A DNA stretch of 64,000 nucleotides, from NCBI RefSeq assembly GCF_006716425.1, contig NZ_VFOZ01000001.1:186001-250000 (forward strand), read 5' to 3'. This stretch comes from Actinoallomurus bryophytorum (GTDB lineage Bacteria > Actinomycetota > Actinomycetes > Streptosporangiales > Streptosporangiaceae). Under the pieces are notes generated by a model, which was not told the origin of the DNA, made no database searches, and saw nothing but the letters and a program-made list of their open reading frames with translations. A program made the position numbers and the translations under genes. Positions 9,193 to 17,699 of the stretch are shown here, piece after piece (positions within the stretch are counted from its first letter, which is position 1; every line of letters starts with the position of its first letter).

Positions 9193-9349
9193 CCGCCTAC
9201 CGGGTTAGCTGACGGATTCGGGCGTGGAAGTCGCCCTACGGAGCAGATGCGCTCCGATTCACCCCTGGAACCTGGTTCCCCGGCTCGTACGGCCAAAGGG
9301 AGACCACCATCGACGGAGGTCTCCTCGTATGCCGTAGCGACTCGGCGGG
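9193..9349 (-). promoter_or_regulatory. c-di-AMP riboswitch (ydaO/yuaA type)
   Basis: The minus strand shows canonical ydaO conserved blocks: GAGCCGGGGAACC, AGGGGTGAATC, GTAGGGCGACTTCC, GCCCGAATCC and GTCAGCTAACCCGGTAGGCGG. Closing arms CCGCC/GGCGG sit near 9344-9348 and 9193-9197. An extra GGAGACC/GGTCTCC hairpin lies at the 5' side of the core. It precedes the coiled-coil NlpC/P60 operon by about 28 nt. Confidence 0.88.
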
Positions 9350-9491
9350 AGCCCGTCGCCGTCGCCTGGGGGGCGACGAACGAGCGACTGACTCAGGGCG
9401 CGAGACTAGTCAAGTATCACCCTGGTAACAACCGCTTCTACGGGAAAAACTCCAATTCCCGTCAATAGCGCAACAGCGTGCGCACGTGCGA

Positions 9492-9683
9492 CTACGAGGC
9501 GCGCTCATCGGAGATCGTCAGCCGCAGAGGCGGCAACATGCCGCCTTCGGCGAGAACATCCAGCGCACGGCGCTCTCCGTCGCCGATCTCCACCGCCTCG
9601 AACGGCGCGCCGAGCATTGCGGACACTACGCAGTCGGCGCAGCCGACGTTGCGTACCTCACACTTTTCGCAGTCGATGAGCAT
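9492..9683 (-). CDS. Small CxxC-CxxC protein, function unknown
   Basis: 63 residues starting at ATG 9683 with AGGAG six nt upstream. The head MLIDCEKCEVRNVGCADCVVS carries two Cys-x-x-Cys pairs, the spacing of a zinc ribbon or metal site; the rest predicts a small mixed fold. Proteins of this size and pattern are common in actinomycetes near wall-hydrolase genes, but I know no assigned function. It lies between the riboswitch-controlled hydrolases and the NYN gene on the same strand. Confidence 0.72.
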   Translation of the reverse strand: MLIDCEKCEVRNVGCADCVVSAMLGAPFEAVEIGDGERRALDVLAEGGMLPPLRLTISDERAS

Positions 9684-9744
9684 GGTGTCTCCTCGTGTCG
9701 ACGTCATGACACAGACGCTAGAAGGAGGCACCGACAGAAACGCG

Positions 9745-11085
9745 TCAGGTGCGGCTGAGCCGTCTCAGCAGCAGCGATGCCGGGGCCGGGCGGGCGTCGG
9801 CGCGGCGGGCCGAGTCGCAGACCTCCTGGTCGGAGGAGATGACCACCACCGCCCGGCCGCCCGGCTCCGCGCGTACGAGCTGGCCGATGAGATCGTCGGC
9901 GGTCTGCCCCGGCGCGCTGAACAACACGCGTACGCCGCGTGGCGCCTGCACCGCGACCGGAGCGTCCAGCTCCGCGCCGTCGAAGACCACGGTCACCTCC
10001 GCCTTGGTCTGGGCGTGCAGGACGCCGACGCCGGAGATGAGCCGGGACCGCTGGTCGGACAGCGGGATGTCGCCGTAGCCGGTCTTGGTGACGTTGTAGC
10101 CGTCGATGATGAGGTGCACCTGCGGCAGCATGAGGAGCTGGTCGAGCAGTGCCGGGTCGCTGTCGGCGAGGGCACGCCCCGGGAGCGTGCGGTGCCCGGG
10201 CTGCTGCGGCGCGACGGCGCCGACGCTGTCGGCCGGGCGGGTGATCCCCGTCGGCAGCCCGATCTCCTCCCGCAGCCCCTTGGTCGCGTCGGTGAGGGCG
10301 TCGAGGAGCACCCGCAGCCGCGTCTCGTCGAGGTTGCGTCCCTCGCGTGCGGCCCGGCGGGTGTTCTCCACCGCGGACTCGGCCTGGGAGAGCCTGGCGC
10401 GCAGTCGGCGCAGCTCCGCCTCTGTCGCCGCGCCCGCGGCCGCCGCACCGGCCCGCTCCTCGCCGGCCTGGCGGTCCAGCTCCTCGGCGCGCGCGTGCTC
10501 GCGCTTGGCGCGGGTGCGGCTCTCGTGCAGCTTCTTGCGGAGCTCGGCGTTCTCGGCGCGCGAGCTGCGCAGCTCGGTACGCAGCTTGTCGATCTCTTCG
10601 GTGCGTGTCGCCTTGGCCGCGGCGATCTGCTCCTGCAGCTCGGCCAGCTTGCGGATCGTCTCGGCCTCGTCGGCCGCGAGCGCGGAGCGTTCGAGATCGC
10701 GGCGTGCCGTCTCGACCCGCTCCGGCCAGCCCGGTGGCCGGATGAGGTAGGCGAGGGCCGCGACGTTCACCGGGTCGGCCGCCGCCGGCACCGTGCCCGA
10801 GTCGAGCGCGGCGGCGAGCTCGGGCTGGCCCTCGCGTACGACCTCGGCGACGCGTTCGCGGAAGTCGGTGTCCTTTTCCAGCTGGGTGGCGATCGGGGTG
10901 GCCGCCAGCCTGGCCCTGCGGCGTGGCTCGAACCGGGCGACGCGCCGCAGCGGCGCGGGGATCTCGTCCGCCCGGAGTGCGCCGACCACTTCGGCGGCGA
11001 GCTCGACCACGCGCTGCCGGACGGCCTCTGGCAACGGTTGATCGAGCTGTTCGCCCGGGCCGGTGTCGATGATCTGTCTCCTCAC
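9745..11085 (-). CDS. NYN-domain (YacP-like) predicted RNA-binding/nuclease protein with coiled coil
   Basis: About 446 residues. An N-terminal helical region (LPEAVRQRVVELAAEVVGAL) is followed by a long coiled coil (about residues 140-260), and a C-terminal NYN domain starts at VHLIIDGYNVTKTGYG. Acidic residues in IIDGYN, VVFDGAE and VVISSDQEV form the PIN-like metal site. YacP/NYN proteins are ribonucleases or RNA-binding factors, and the actinomycete version with this coiled coil is conserved but uncharacterised. The frame continues to 11223, but homologue length favours GTG 11085; no strong ribosome site is seen there, so the start is uncertain. Confidence 0.82.
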   Translation of the reverse strand: MRRQIIDTGPGEQLDQPLPEAVRQRVVELAAEVVGALRADEIPAPLRRVARFEPRRRARLAATPIATQLEKDTDFRERVAEVVREGQPELAAALDSGTVPAAADPVNVAALAYLIRPPGWPERVETARRDLERSALAADEAETIRKLAELQEQIAAAKATRTEEIDKLRTELRSSRAENAELRKKLHESRTRAKREHARAEELDRQAGEERAGAAAAGAATEAELRRLRARLSQAESAVENTRRAAREGRNLDETRLRVLLDALTDATKGLREEIGLPTGITRPADSVGAVAPQQPGHRTLPGRALADSDPALLDQLLMLPQVHLIIDGYNVTKTGYGDIPLSDQRSRLISGVGVLHAQTKAEVTVVFDGAELDAPVAVQAPRGVRVLFSAPGQTADDLIGQLVRAEPGGRAVVVISSDQEVCDSARRADARPAPASLLLRRLSRT

Positions 11086-11252
11086 GCATGAGCCGGTCGC
11101 GGGCCCCGGAAACGTGCCACCGGCGGCCCCTACCCCCGTCGCTGCCCAGCGTAGACGGCACGGCACCCGGGAGTAGGTGATCCGCCGACGAATGACCTCG
11201 GTGTTCCCCCGCACGCCGTGCATTGTCGGTGGCCACCCGTACGGTGCGTGCC

Positions 11253-13004
11253 ATGGCCTCCGAAGGTCCTGCCGTGCAGGGCACCCTCGACGATCTCGGC
11301 ACGCCTCTGATCGGTGTCACGTTCGTGATCGTCGACCTGGAGACCACCGGCGGCTCGGCGCACGACTCCGCCATCACCGAGATCGGCGCCGTGAAGGTCC
11401 GCGGAGGAGAGATCCTGGGCGAGTTCGGCACGCTCGTCGACCCGGGCCAGGAGATCCCGCCGTTCATCACGGTGCTGACCGGCATCACCCAGCAGATGGT
11501 CATCGCCGCGCCGCGCATCGACGAGGTGCTCCCGGCCTTCCTGGAGTTCGCCCGCGGAGCCGTGCTGGTGGCGCACAACGCACCCTTCGACATGGGCTTC
11601 CTCAAGGCCGCCTGCGCCGCGCAGGGACGCCCCTGGCCCGCACCCGCCGTCGTCGACACCGCCGACCTGGGGCGCCGCCTCCTCACCCGCGACGAGGTGC
11701 CCAACTGCAAGCTCTCGACCCTCGCCCGCTTTTTCCGCGCCACCACCGAGCCCTGCCACCGCGCGCTCTCGGACGCGCGGGCGACGGTCGACGTGCTCCA
11801 CGGGCTGCTGGAGCGGGCCGGCGCGTTCGGCGTCGAGTCCCTCGAGGAGCTGACGAGCTTCGCCCGTGCCCCCACGCCGGAGCAGAAGCGCAAGCGCCAC
11901 CTGGCCGACGCGGTGCCGGCCGCGCCGGGCGTCTACATCTTCGAGGACGTGCGCGGCGAGCCGCTCTACGTCGGAAAGAGCGGGCGCCTGCGCACACGCG
12001 TCAAGTCCTACTTCACGGCCTCGGAGACCCGCCGGGGCGTCCGCGAGATGATCGGCATCGCCGAACGCGTCCGCACGATCGTGTGCGCGAGCGCGCTGGA
12101 GGCCGAGGTGCGCGAGCTGCGCCTCATCGCGGCCCACAAGCCGCGCTACAACCGCCGCTCCCGCCATCCCGAGCGCGCCGTGTGGCTCAAGCTGACCGCC
12201 GAGGTGTTCCCCCGGCTGTCCATCGTCCGCGAGGTGCGCGACGACGGCGGCTCCTACCTCGGCCCGTTCGGCAGCACCCGGGTCGCCGAGGAGGCACGCG
12301 CGGCCGTGCACGACGCCGTCCCGCTGCGCCAGTGCACCCAGCGGCTGACGCTCCGCGTGATCTCCGAGGGCCGGGCGAGCACCTGCGCCCTCAGCGAGCT
12401 CGGCCGGTGCGGCGCGCCCTGCGAGGGACGCCAGAGCCCCGACACCTACTCCGAGCACGCCGCGTACGCCCGCGCCATCCTGACCGGCGACGTACGCCCC
12501 GTCGTGGCCGCCGCACGCACCCGCATCGACCGGCTCTCCGAACAGCTCCGTTACGAGGAGGCGGCGGCGCTCCGCGACCGCCTGGCGGCCTTCGTGCGGG
12601 GCGCGGCGCGCTGCCAGCGCCTGTCCGCCCTCGCGGGGATCGCCCAGCTCGTCGCGGCCCGCCCCGCGTTCGACGGCGGCTGGGAGCTGCACGTCGTACG
12701 GCACGGCCGGCTCGCCGCCGCCGGCACCGTCCCGCCGCACGCCCATCCGGTTCCCTACGTCCAGGCCCTCGTCGCCACCGCCGAGACCGTACGCCCCGGT
12801 CCCGGCGCCGCCCCGCGCGCCTCCGCGGAGGAGATGGAGTGCGTCCTGCGCTGGCTCGACTCCCCCGGCGTACGCCTCGTCGAGGTGGACGGCACCTGGA
12901 GCTGCCCGGCACACGGCGCCGAGAGCGTGCGCCGCTGGATCGAGGCCGCTTATCGGGAGACCGATTCCCGTAAGGTTGACCGCGCCGGTCGGCCGATGCG
13001 TTAG
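11253..13004 (+). CDS. DEDD 3'-5' exonuclease fused to UvrC-type GIY-YIG endonuclease
   Basis: 583 residues. Residues about 15-185 form a DnaQ-like exonuclease: IVDLETTGGSA (ExoI), HNAPFDMGFL (ExoII) and HRALSDARAT (ExoIII with the catalytic His). Residues about 215-300 form a GIY-YIG nuclease: GVYIFEDVRGEPLYVGKS and RVKSYF. The rest resembles the UvrC middle part with Cys residues and a UVR-like helix (LRYEEAAALRDRLAAF). This is the Rv2191/Cho-like architecture linked to DNA repair. ATG 11253 has no ribosome site but has TACGGT seven nt upstream, suggesting a leaderless mRNA. It is divergent from the NYN gene. Confidence 0.9.
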   Translation: MASEGPAVQGTLDDLGTPLIGVTFVIVDLETTGGSAHDSAITEIGAVKVRGGEILGEFGTLVDPGQEIPPFITVLTGITQQMVIAAPRIDEVLPAFLEFARGAVLVAHNAPFDMGFLKAACAAQGRPWPAPAVVDTADLGRRLLTRDEVPNCKLSTLARFFRATTEPCHRALSDARATVDVLHGLLERAGAFGVESLEELTSFARAPTPEQKRKRHLADAVPAAPGVYIFEDVRGEPLYVGKSGRLRTRVKSYFTASETRRGVREMIGIAERVRTIVCASALEAEVRELRLIAAHKPRYNRRSRHPERAVWLKLTAEVFPRLSIVREVRDDGGSYLGPFGSTRVAEEARAAVHDAVPLRQCTQRLTLRVISEGRASTCALSELGRCGAPCEGRQSPDTYSEHAAYARAILTGDVRPVVAAARTRIDRLSEQLRYEEAAALRDRLAAFVRGAARCQRLSALAGIAQLVAARPAFDGGWELHVVRHGRLAAAGTVPPHAHPVPYVQALVATAETVRPGPGAAPRASAEEMECVLRWLDSPGVRLVEVDGTWSCPAHGAESVRRWIEAAYRETDSRKVDRAGRPMR

Positions 13005-13012
13005 GAGCAGGG

Positions 13013-13759
13013 GTGGCGCTGCCGCTTTATGACAACCAGCCCACTCGGCGTGCTCCGCTGGTCACCTATCTCCTCATCGCCGCCAACGTGGTCGTCTTCC
13101 TGCTGTCGCCGGTCGCCTCGATCGGCCACCAGAACGAAACGGACGGCCAGCGCAAGTGCGAGCAGGTGACGTTCCTGCTCAAGTACGGCGCGATCCCCAA
13201 GGAGATGGTCGACAACCGGGCGGAGCCGATGCCCGCGGAGGTCGCGGAGGCCTGCCACCCGAAGCCCTTCCACAAGCGGCCGTGGCTCTCCGCGCTGTCG
13301 TCGATGTTCCTGCACGGCGGCGTGGCCCACATCCTGGGCAACATGGTCTACCTGTTCGTCTTCGGCGCGGCCACCGAGGACCGGCTGGGGCGGCTGCGGT
13401 TCCTGGTCTTCTACCTGCTGGTGGGCTACATCGCGGCGTACGGCTTCGCGCTGACCTACCCGGGTTCCCTGACCCCGCTGGTCGGCGCCTCGGGCGCGAT
13501 CGCGGGCGTGCTGGGCTCCCACCTGGTGCTGTATCCCCGGTCGAGGACGATCACGCTGGTCCTGTCCTTCATCCCGTTCCGGCTGCCGTCGTGGGTGCTG
13601 CTGGCGCAGTTCTTCGTACTCCAGTGGTTCAGCCTCGGCGACCAGAGCCAGACGGCGTACGTCGCGCACATCTACGGCTTCGTGGCCGGCATGATCTGCG
13701 GCCTGCTCGTACGCCGAGGCGGCTTCGCCCGCAAGTCGGCGGCACTGAGCTGGCAGTGA
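13013..13759 (+). CDS. Rhomboid-family intramembrane serine protease
   Basis: 248 residues with about six transmembrane segments. The catalytic serine is in GASGAIAGVLG and the catalytic histidine in VAHIYGFVAGM; HGGVAHILGNMVYL is the family's N-terminal HxxxN block. Rhomboids cleave single-span membrane proteins within the bilayer. An extracytoplasmic loop with two cysteines lies between helices one and two. GTG 13013 has AGGAG upstream and the gene follows the nuclease by 8 nt, so they may be cotranscribed. Confidence 0.92.
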   Translation: MALPLYDNQPTRRAPLVTYLLIAANVVVFLLSPVASIGHQNETDGQRKCEQVTFLLKYGAIPKEMVDNRAEPMPAEVAEACHPKPFHKRPWLSALSSMFLHGGVAHILGNMVYLFVFGAATEDRLGRLRFLVFYLLVGYIAAYGFALTYPGSLTPLVGASGAIAGVLGSHLVLYPRSRTITLVLSFIPFRLPSWVLLAQFFVLQWFSLGDQSQTAYVAHIYGFVAGMICGLLVRRGGFARKSAALSWQ

Positions 13760-13823
13760 TCCACGCTGGACTAGGCTTTCGGCACAGCCCTGAGGCCGAC
13801 GCCACCCATCGCAGGAGGACCTC

Positions 13824-14111
13824 GTGATCACCGCCATCGTGCTCATCAAGGCCGACGTCTCACGCATCCCCGAGGTGGCCGAGACCATCGCCGGCCTCAC
13901 GGGGGTAAGCGAGGTCTACTCGGTCACGGGTGAGTTCGACCTGGTCGCCCTGGTCCGCGTACGACAGTACGAACAGATCGCCGACGTCATCCCGGGCGGC
14001 CTCAACAAGGTCGACGGCGTGACCCACACGGAAACCCACATCGCCTTCCGCACGTACTCCCAGCACGACCTCGAAGCCGCCTTCTCCCTGGGCCTCCCGA
14101 GCGCCGACTGA
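13824..14111 (+). CDS. Stand-alone Lrp/AsnC ligand-binding (RAM) domain protein
   Basis: 95 residues comprising only the alpha-beta RAM domain of Lrp/AsnC regulators: TAIVLIKADVSRIPEVAET, then GEFDLVALVRV, then THTETHIAFRTY. No helix-turn-helix is present. Such stand-alone domains bind amino acids and assemble as dimers or larger rings; they may modulate other Lrp proteins. The GTG start has an ideal AGGAGG ribosome site. It lies 64 nt after the rhomboid gene on the same strand. Confidence 0.88.
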   Translation: MITAIVLIKADVSRIPEVAETIAGLTGVSEVYSVTGEFDLVALVRVRQYEQIADVIPGGLNKVDGVTHTETHIAFRTYSQHDLEAAFSLGLPSAD

Positions 14112-14320
14112 CCCACGCCCGGGGCGGTGCGTGAGGGGCCCTAAGGACGCCACTGCGGGCGAGCGACCGCGTCCGAGATGACGGACCGGCGTGGGGGGCT
14201 CAGCACGCCGGAGCGACCAGCCCACGGCCGGGCGACCACACACCTGCACGGACGCAGCCGCTCTGCCGCCCCCTTCCGGCCAGGGCGACCGCTCGCGGGA
14301 ACAGACCCCGACGCGGGGCA

Positions 14321-14578
14321 CCGAGGCTCAGGACAACGCGGCGACCCCACCGCCGGGCCAGGGCAGGCCTGGACGGACGTAGCCAGCACGACCACTCCGG
14401 AACCACAGACCTCGAAGCCGGACACCGAGGCTCAGCACGACGCGGCGACCCCACCCCCGGGCCAAGGCAGGCCTGGACGGACGTAGCCAGCACGACCACT
14501 CCGGAACCACAGACCTCGAAGCCGGACACCGAGGCTCAGCACGACGCGGCGACCCCACCCCCGGGCCAGGACAGGCCT
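14321..14578. repeat. 104-bp tandem repeat, about 2.5 copies
   Basis: Copies begin with CCGAGGCTCA at 14321, 14425 and 14529, exactly 104 bp apart; the second and third are nearly identical and the third is truncated. Both strands are open in some frames only because the unit is GC-rich. The array lies downstream of the AsnC-domain gene with no flanking transposase. Confidence 0.85.
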
Positions 14579-15213
14579 CCACCCCGTCACCCCTTCCGGC
14601 CAGGACGACCGTCCTGCGGGAAAACAGACCCTGGGATGCGGGCCGGTAGGACACAAGGTCTAGCCAGGCTGTCGCAGGCAGGTCGCGATCGCCATTCTGA
14701 TGTCACTAACCGACCCATCGACGACGTGGCAGGGGCCGCAGGCCGCAGGCCGCCCCAACGGGACCCGGCGACCCACCACCGGGATACATGCCGGCGTTCG
14801 ATCGCGTGCGAGGGGGGCGCTGGGCGGCGCGTCCGTCAGCTGGTGGGGGTGGCAGGTGCCGGGGACGCCGGCGCCGGACGCTGAGAGAACGGCATGGGCA
14901 TCCTGTCTCACGCGTGTATTGGGGGCCGAGCCGTCGGCATACAGGTAGGCCATCCGGACCGGCCCCGCCGTAACCGGATGGTTCTCAGACGCCTACGCGC
15001 GCCATGACTCCATTGGCTCCAGGCACGGCACGAGGGGACGAGCATCCGGGTAGCCCGACGCCAGCCGCTGACGCGCCGGCTTCGCGGTCGGCCCCGTCGT
15101 CACGCCACCATGAGCATCAGCGGGCGAGCGCGGCACCGATCGCCGTCGACGCGAGACCCAGGCCAAGTCGCAGCCATGCCACCGCGCCCCGCTACGTGCT
15201 CATCCGGACGCTG

Positions 15214-15677
15214 CCGGTTCGCCGACTCCGGCGGCCCGCCAGCTCCGCGTCGCAGTGTTCGCCAGTTCCGGCGGCTAGCCGGTTTCGACGCTTCGGCAGT
15301 TTCGCCGGTTCCGGTGGCCCTCCGGTCCGCCGCTGCAGCGCTCGCCGGCCGCGATCGAGGTGGACGGGCCCGGTCCGATCAGCGTCAGCGTGCTGCTCGA
15401 AGGAATCGCCGAGGCGTTGCCCCAGCGTGCGGAGGCGGCGCGCGAGCTCATCGGCGGGGAGATCACCGCCGAGCCGCCGGCGTGGTGGGGACGGCTGCCC
15501 GAAGGAGACGTGCTCGCCGAGGTACGCGCCGCGCCGTCGAAGCTGACCTCGATCTTCGCCGAGGAGCCGGGACACGTCCGCGGCTCGACCGGACGCGGGA
15601 TCTGGCCGGTTCCGGTTCGCCGGTTCGCCGACTCCGTGTCGTAGTGTTCGCCGATTCTCCGACCGGTGGCTAGCCGA
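15214..15677. repeat. Degenerate direct repeats flanking a gene fragment
   Basis: Copy A (15214-15284) and copy B (15620-15677) share CCGGTTCGCCGACTCCG, then a TCG(C/T)AGTGTTCGCC block, then GGCTAGCCG in the same order. The copies enclose the decayed reading frame at 15360-15644. Divergence between copies suggests an old duplication or insertion scar. Confidence 0.55.
15360..15644 (+). pseudogene. Fragment resembling an FAD-linked oxidase C-terminal part
   Basis: A 94-codon open frame whose middle (ELIGGEITAEPPAWWGRLP, then VLAEVRAAPSKL and HVRGSTGRGIW) resembles, from memory, the C-terminal half of GlcE-type FAD-binding oxidases (R-A-x-P followed by V-R-x-S-x-G-x-G). There is no FAD-binding N-terminal domain and no ribosome site, and the frame dissolves into the direct repeat at 15620. 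I read it as a remnant. The family guess is weak. Confidence 0.35.
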
Positions 15678-15909
15678 TTCTGGCGGCTGCGGCACAGCGG
15701 CTCGGCGAACAGCGGGTCACAGCCTTGCCGATGGCCACGTTGGTCACGGTCTTCAGAAAGACCGTCACGGCCGCCGCCGCTTCTCGAGTCGGCGGATCCC
15801 GAAGAACCGGGAGGAGATCCGCGGCCTCCGCTGGAAGACGACGGCGATCGAGCCGGGCGCCGTTCCGACGGCCCTGGCCTCGTAAGCGCCGAGAGGCCGG
15901 GGAGAACGC

Positions 15910-15950
15910 CGAACGGCCCGCCGCCGGGTGTGCCGGGGGCGGGCCGTTCG
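15910..15950 (-). terminator. Terminator of the ctaE-qcrCAB operon
   Basis: Perfect 13-bp arms CGAACGGCCCGCC (15910-15922) and GGCGGGCCGTTCG (15938-15950) with a 15-nt loop lie 9 nt beyond the qcrB stop. No T run follows. Confidence 0.75.
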
Positions 15951-15958
15951 ATTGCCGG

Positions 15959-17614
15959 TCAGCCCCGGCTCAGCTCCTTGTGGTCGCCGCTTCCGACCTC
16001 CGGTGACTCCTCGTGGCCGTCGCCATGTCCGTTGTGGCCGTTGGTGTGGCCATTCGGGATGTCGTCCGCGACGAAGGCCGTGTTGAGTGCCTTGCGTGCG
16101 CGGCCGAGAGGGCCTCGGGAGCCTGGCGACGGGATGCCGTTCTCGTCCTCGGCGGCCGCCGGCAGGGCGAGGGGTTCCGGCTTGGCCCGCAGGACCGCCT
16201 CGGCCTCTTCCTTCACCGGCTCGTGGACCTCGACGAACTCACCGCTCGGCATCATCTTGATGATGCCGGACTCCACGCCGTGATCCAGCTTGGCCACATC
16301 GCTGCGCTGCAGGCCGATGCAGATCCGCTTGGTGACGACATAGGTGATGGCAGGTCCGATGAACACGGCGCCGCGGAAGAACCACGTCGTCGCGTACAGG
16401 GAGACATGGAACCGGTCGGCGAGGATGTCGTTGCCGCCGGCCAGCCACAGGAACCCGTAGAACGCGACCACGGTCATGCCGACCGCCGTACGGAACGGGG
16501 CGTTGCGCGGCCGGTCGGCCAGGTGGTGGACCCTCCGGTCGCCGGTCGCCCACTGTTCGACGAACGGCCACAGAGCGGCGCCGGTCATGATCAGACCCAA
16601 TGGCACCAGTGCCGGGATCAGGACGTTCCAGCCGACCGTGTGGCCCCACAGGCTGGTCTCCCAGTTGGGCATGATGCGCAGTGCGCCCTCGAGGAAGCCC
16701 ATGTAGAAGTCGGGTTGCGACCCGGCCGTGATGGAGTCCGGTGTGTACGGCCCGAAGAGCCAGATCGGGTTGATCTGCGCGAATGTGGCGAGCGCCGCGC
16801 AGATCGCGAACGTGTAGATGAAGAACGCGTTGGTCTTGATCAGGAAGACCGGGTAGAAGGCCTTGCCCGTGACGGTCTTCTCCGACTTGCCCTTGCCCGC
16901 GTACTGCGTGTGGCCCTGGAACCACATGATCATGAGGTGCGCCACGACCAGGGCCAGGAGGATGCCGGGTATCAGGAGCACGTGGATCGTGTAGAGCCGT
17001 GGAATGAAGTCCTGGCCTGGGAACGCACCGCCGAAGGCGAAGTAGTACAGATACGTGCCCACGACCGGGATCGACTGCAGCACGCCCTGGGTGATGCGCA
17101 GACCGGTACCGGACAGCAGGTCGTCCGGCAGTGAGTAGCCGAACAGGCCCTCCAGGATCGCGATGGTGAACATCGTGATGCCGATGAGCCAGTTGACCTC
17201 ACGCGGCTTGCGGTACGCGCCGGTGAAGAAGATCCGGAGCATGTGCACCATGATCGAGGCCAGGAACAGCACGGCCGCCCAGTGGTGGATCTGCCGAATG
17301 AGCAGACCGCCGCGGACGTCGAAGCTGATGCGCAGCGTCGAGTCGTACGCCTCGCTCACGCTGACGCCGTGGAGCTTGGTGTAGCTGCCGTTGTAGACGA
17401 CCTCGGCCATGCTCGGCTTGAACCAGAACGTCAGGAACGTCCCGGTCAGCAGCAGGATGACGAAGGAGTACAGCGCGATCTCGCCCAGCATGAACGACCA
17501 GTGGTCGGGGAAGACCTTCTTCATCTTGCTGCGCATGAAATTCGCACTTGCGAAGCGATCGTCGGCGTAGCCGACCGCGTCGTCGATGGCCTTTGGGGGC
17601 GTCGTGGTGCTCAT
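15959..17614 (-). CDS. qcrB: Menaquinol-cytochrome c reductase cytochrome b subunit
   Basis: 551 residues. The N-terminal eight-helix cytochrome b core carries the haem-ligand histidines in the IHHWAAVLFLASIMVHMLRIFF region and in the LYTIHVLLIPGILLALVVAHLMIMW region. The Qo-site motif appears as the actinobacterial variant near NPIWLFGPYTP, with a hydrophilic C-terminal extension of about 120 residues ending in a His/Gly-rich tail. It forms the bcc complex with QcrA and QcrC and the supercomplex with aa3 oxidase in the cytoplasmic membrane. It is last in the operon ctaE-qcrC-qcrA-qcrB, starting at ATG 17614, 85 nt after qcrA. Confidence 0.97.
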   Translation of the reverse strand: MSTTTPPKAIDDAVGYADDRFASANFMRSKMKKVFPDHWSFMLGEIALYSFVILLLTGTFLTFWFKPSMAEVVYNGSYTKLHGVSVSEAYDSTLRISFDVRGGLLIRQIHHWAAVLFLASIMVHMLRIFFTGAYRKPREVNWLIGITMFTIAILEGLFGYSLPDDLLSGTGLRITQGVLQSIPVVGTYLYYFAFGGAFPGQDFIPRLYTIHVLLIPGILLALVVAHLMIMWFQGHTQYAGKGKSEKTVTGKAFYPVFLIKTNAFFIYTFAICAALATFAQINPIWLFGPYTPDSITAGSQPDFYMGFLEGALRIMPNWETSLWGHTVGWNVLIPALVPLGLIMTGAALWPFVEQWATGDRRVHHLADRPRNAPFRTAVGMTVVAFYGFLWLAGGNDILADRFHVSLYATTWFFRGAVFIGPAITYVVTKRICIGLQRSDVAKLDHGVESGIIKMMPSGEFVEVHEPVKEEAEAVLRAKPEPLALPAAAEDENGIPSPGSRGPLGRARKALNTAFVADDIPNGHTNGHNGHGDGHEESPEVGSGDHKELSRG

Positions 17615-17699
17615 TTCACCGCTCCTCGCTCGCGGCGCGCGTCACCGATGAGCCTTCGCGAGCCGTCGCACCGGATGCGTACAGAACAGGTCATGTCGC

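Larger units (their letters stand above)
14112..15909. other. 1.8-kb gene-poor region with repeats and gene debris
   Basis: No convincing complete gene was found on either strand. The stretch holds a 104-bp tandem array (14321-14578) bracketed by a second duplicated block of about 50 bp (14270-14316 and 14586-14641), a decayed oxidoreductase-like fragment (15360-15644) flanked by degenerate direct repeats, and the qcrB terminator at its end. Short open frames here lack ribosome sites and recognisable folds. Confidence 0.7.

Noticed and set aside
14112-15909. tRNA or other stable RNA gene in the gene-poor region
   Set aside because: No cloverleaf with a T-loop GTTCRANNC and matching acceptor stem was found by eye.
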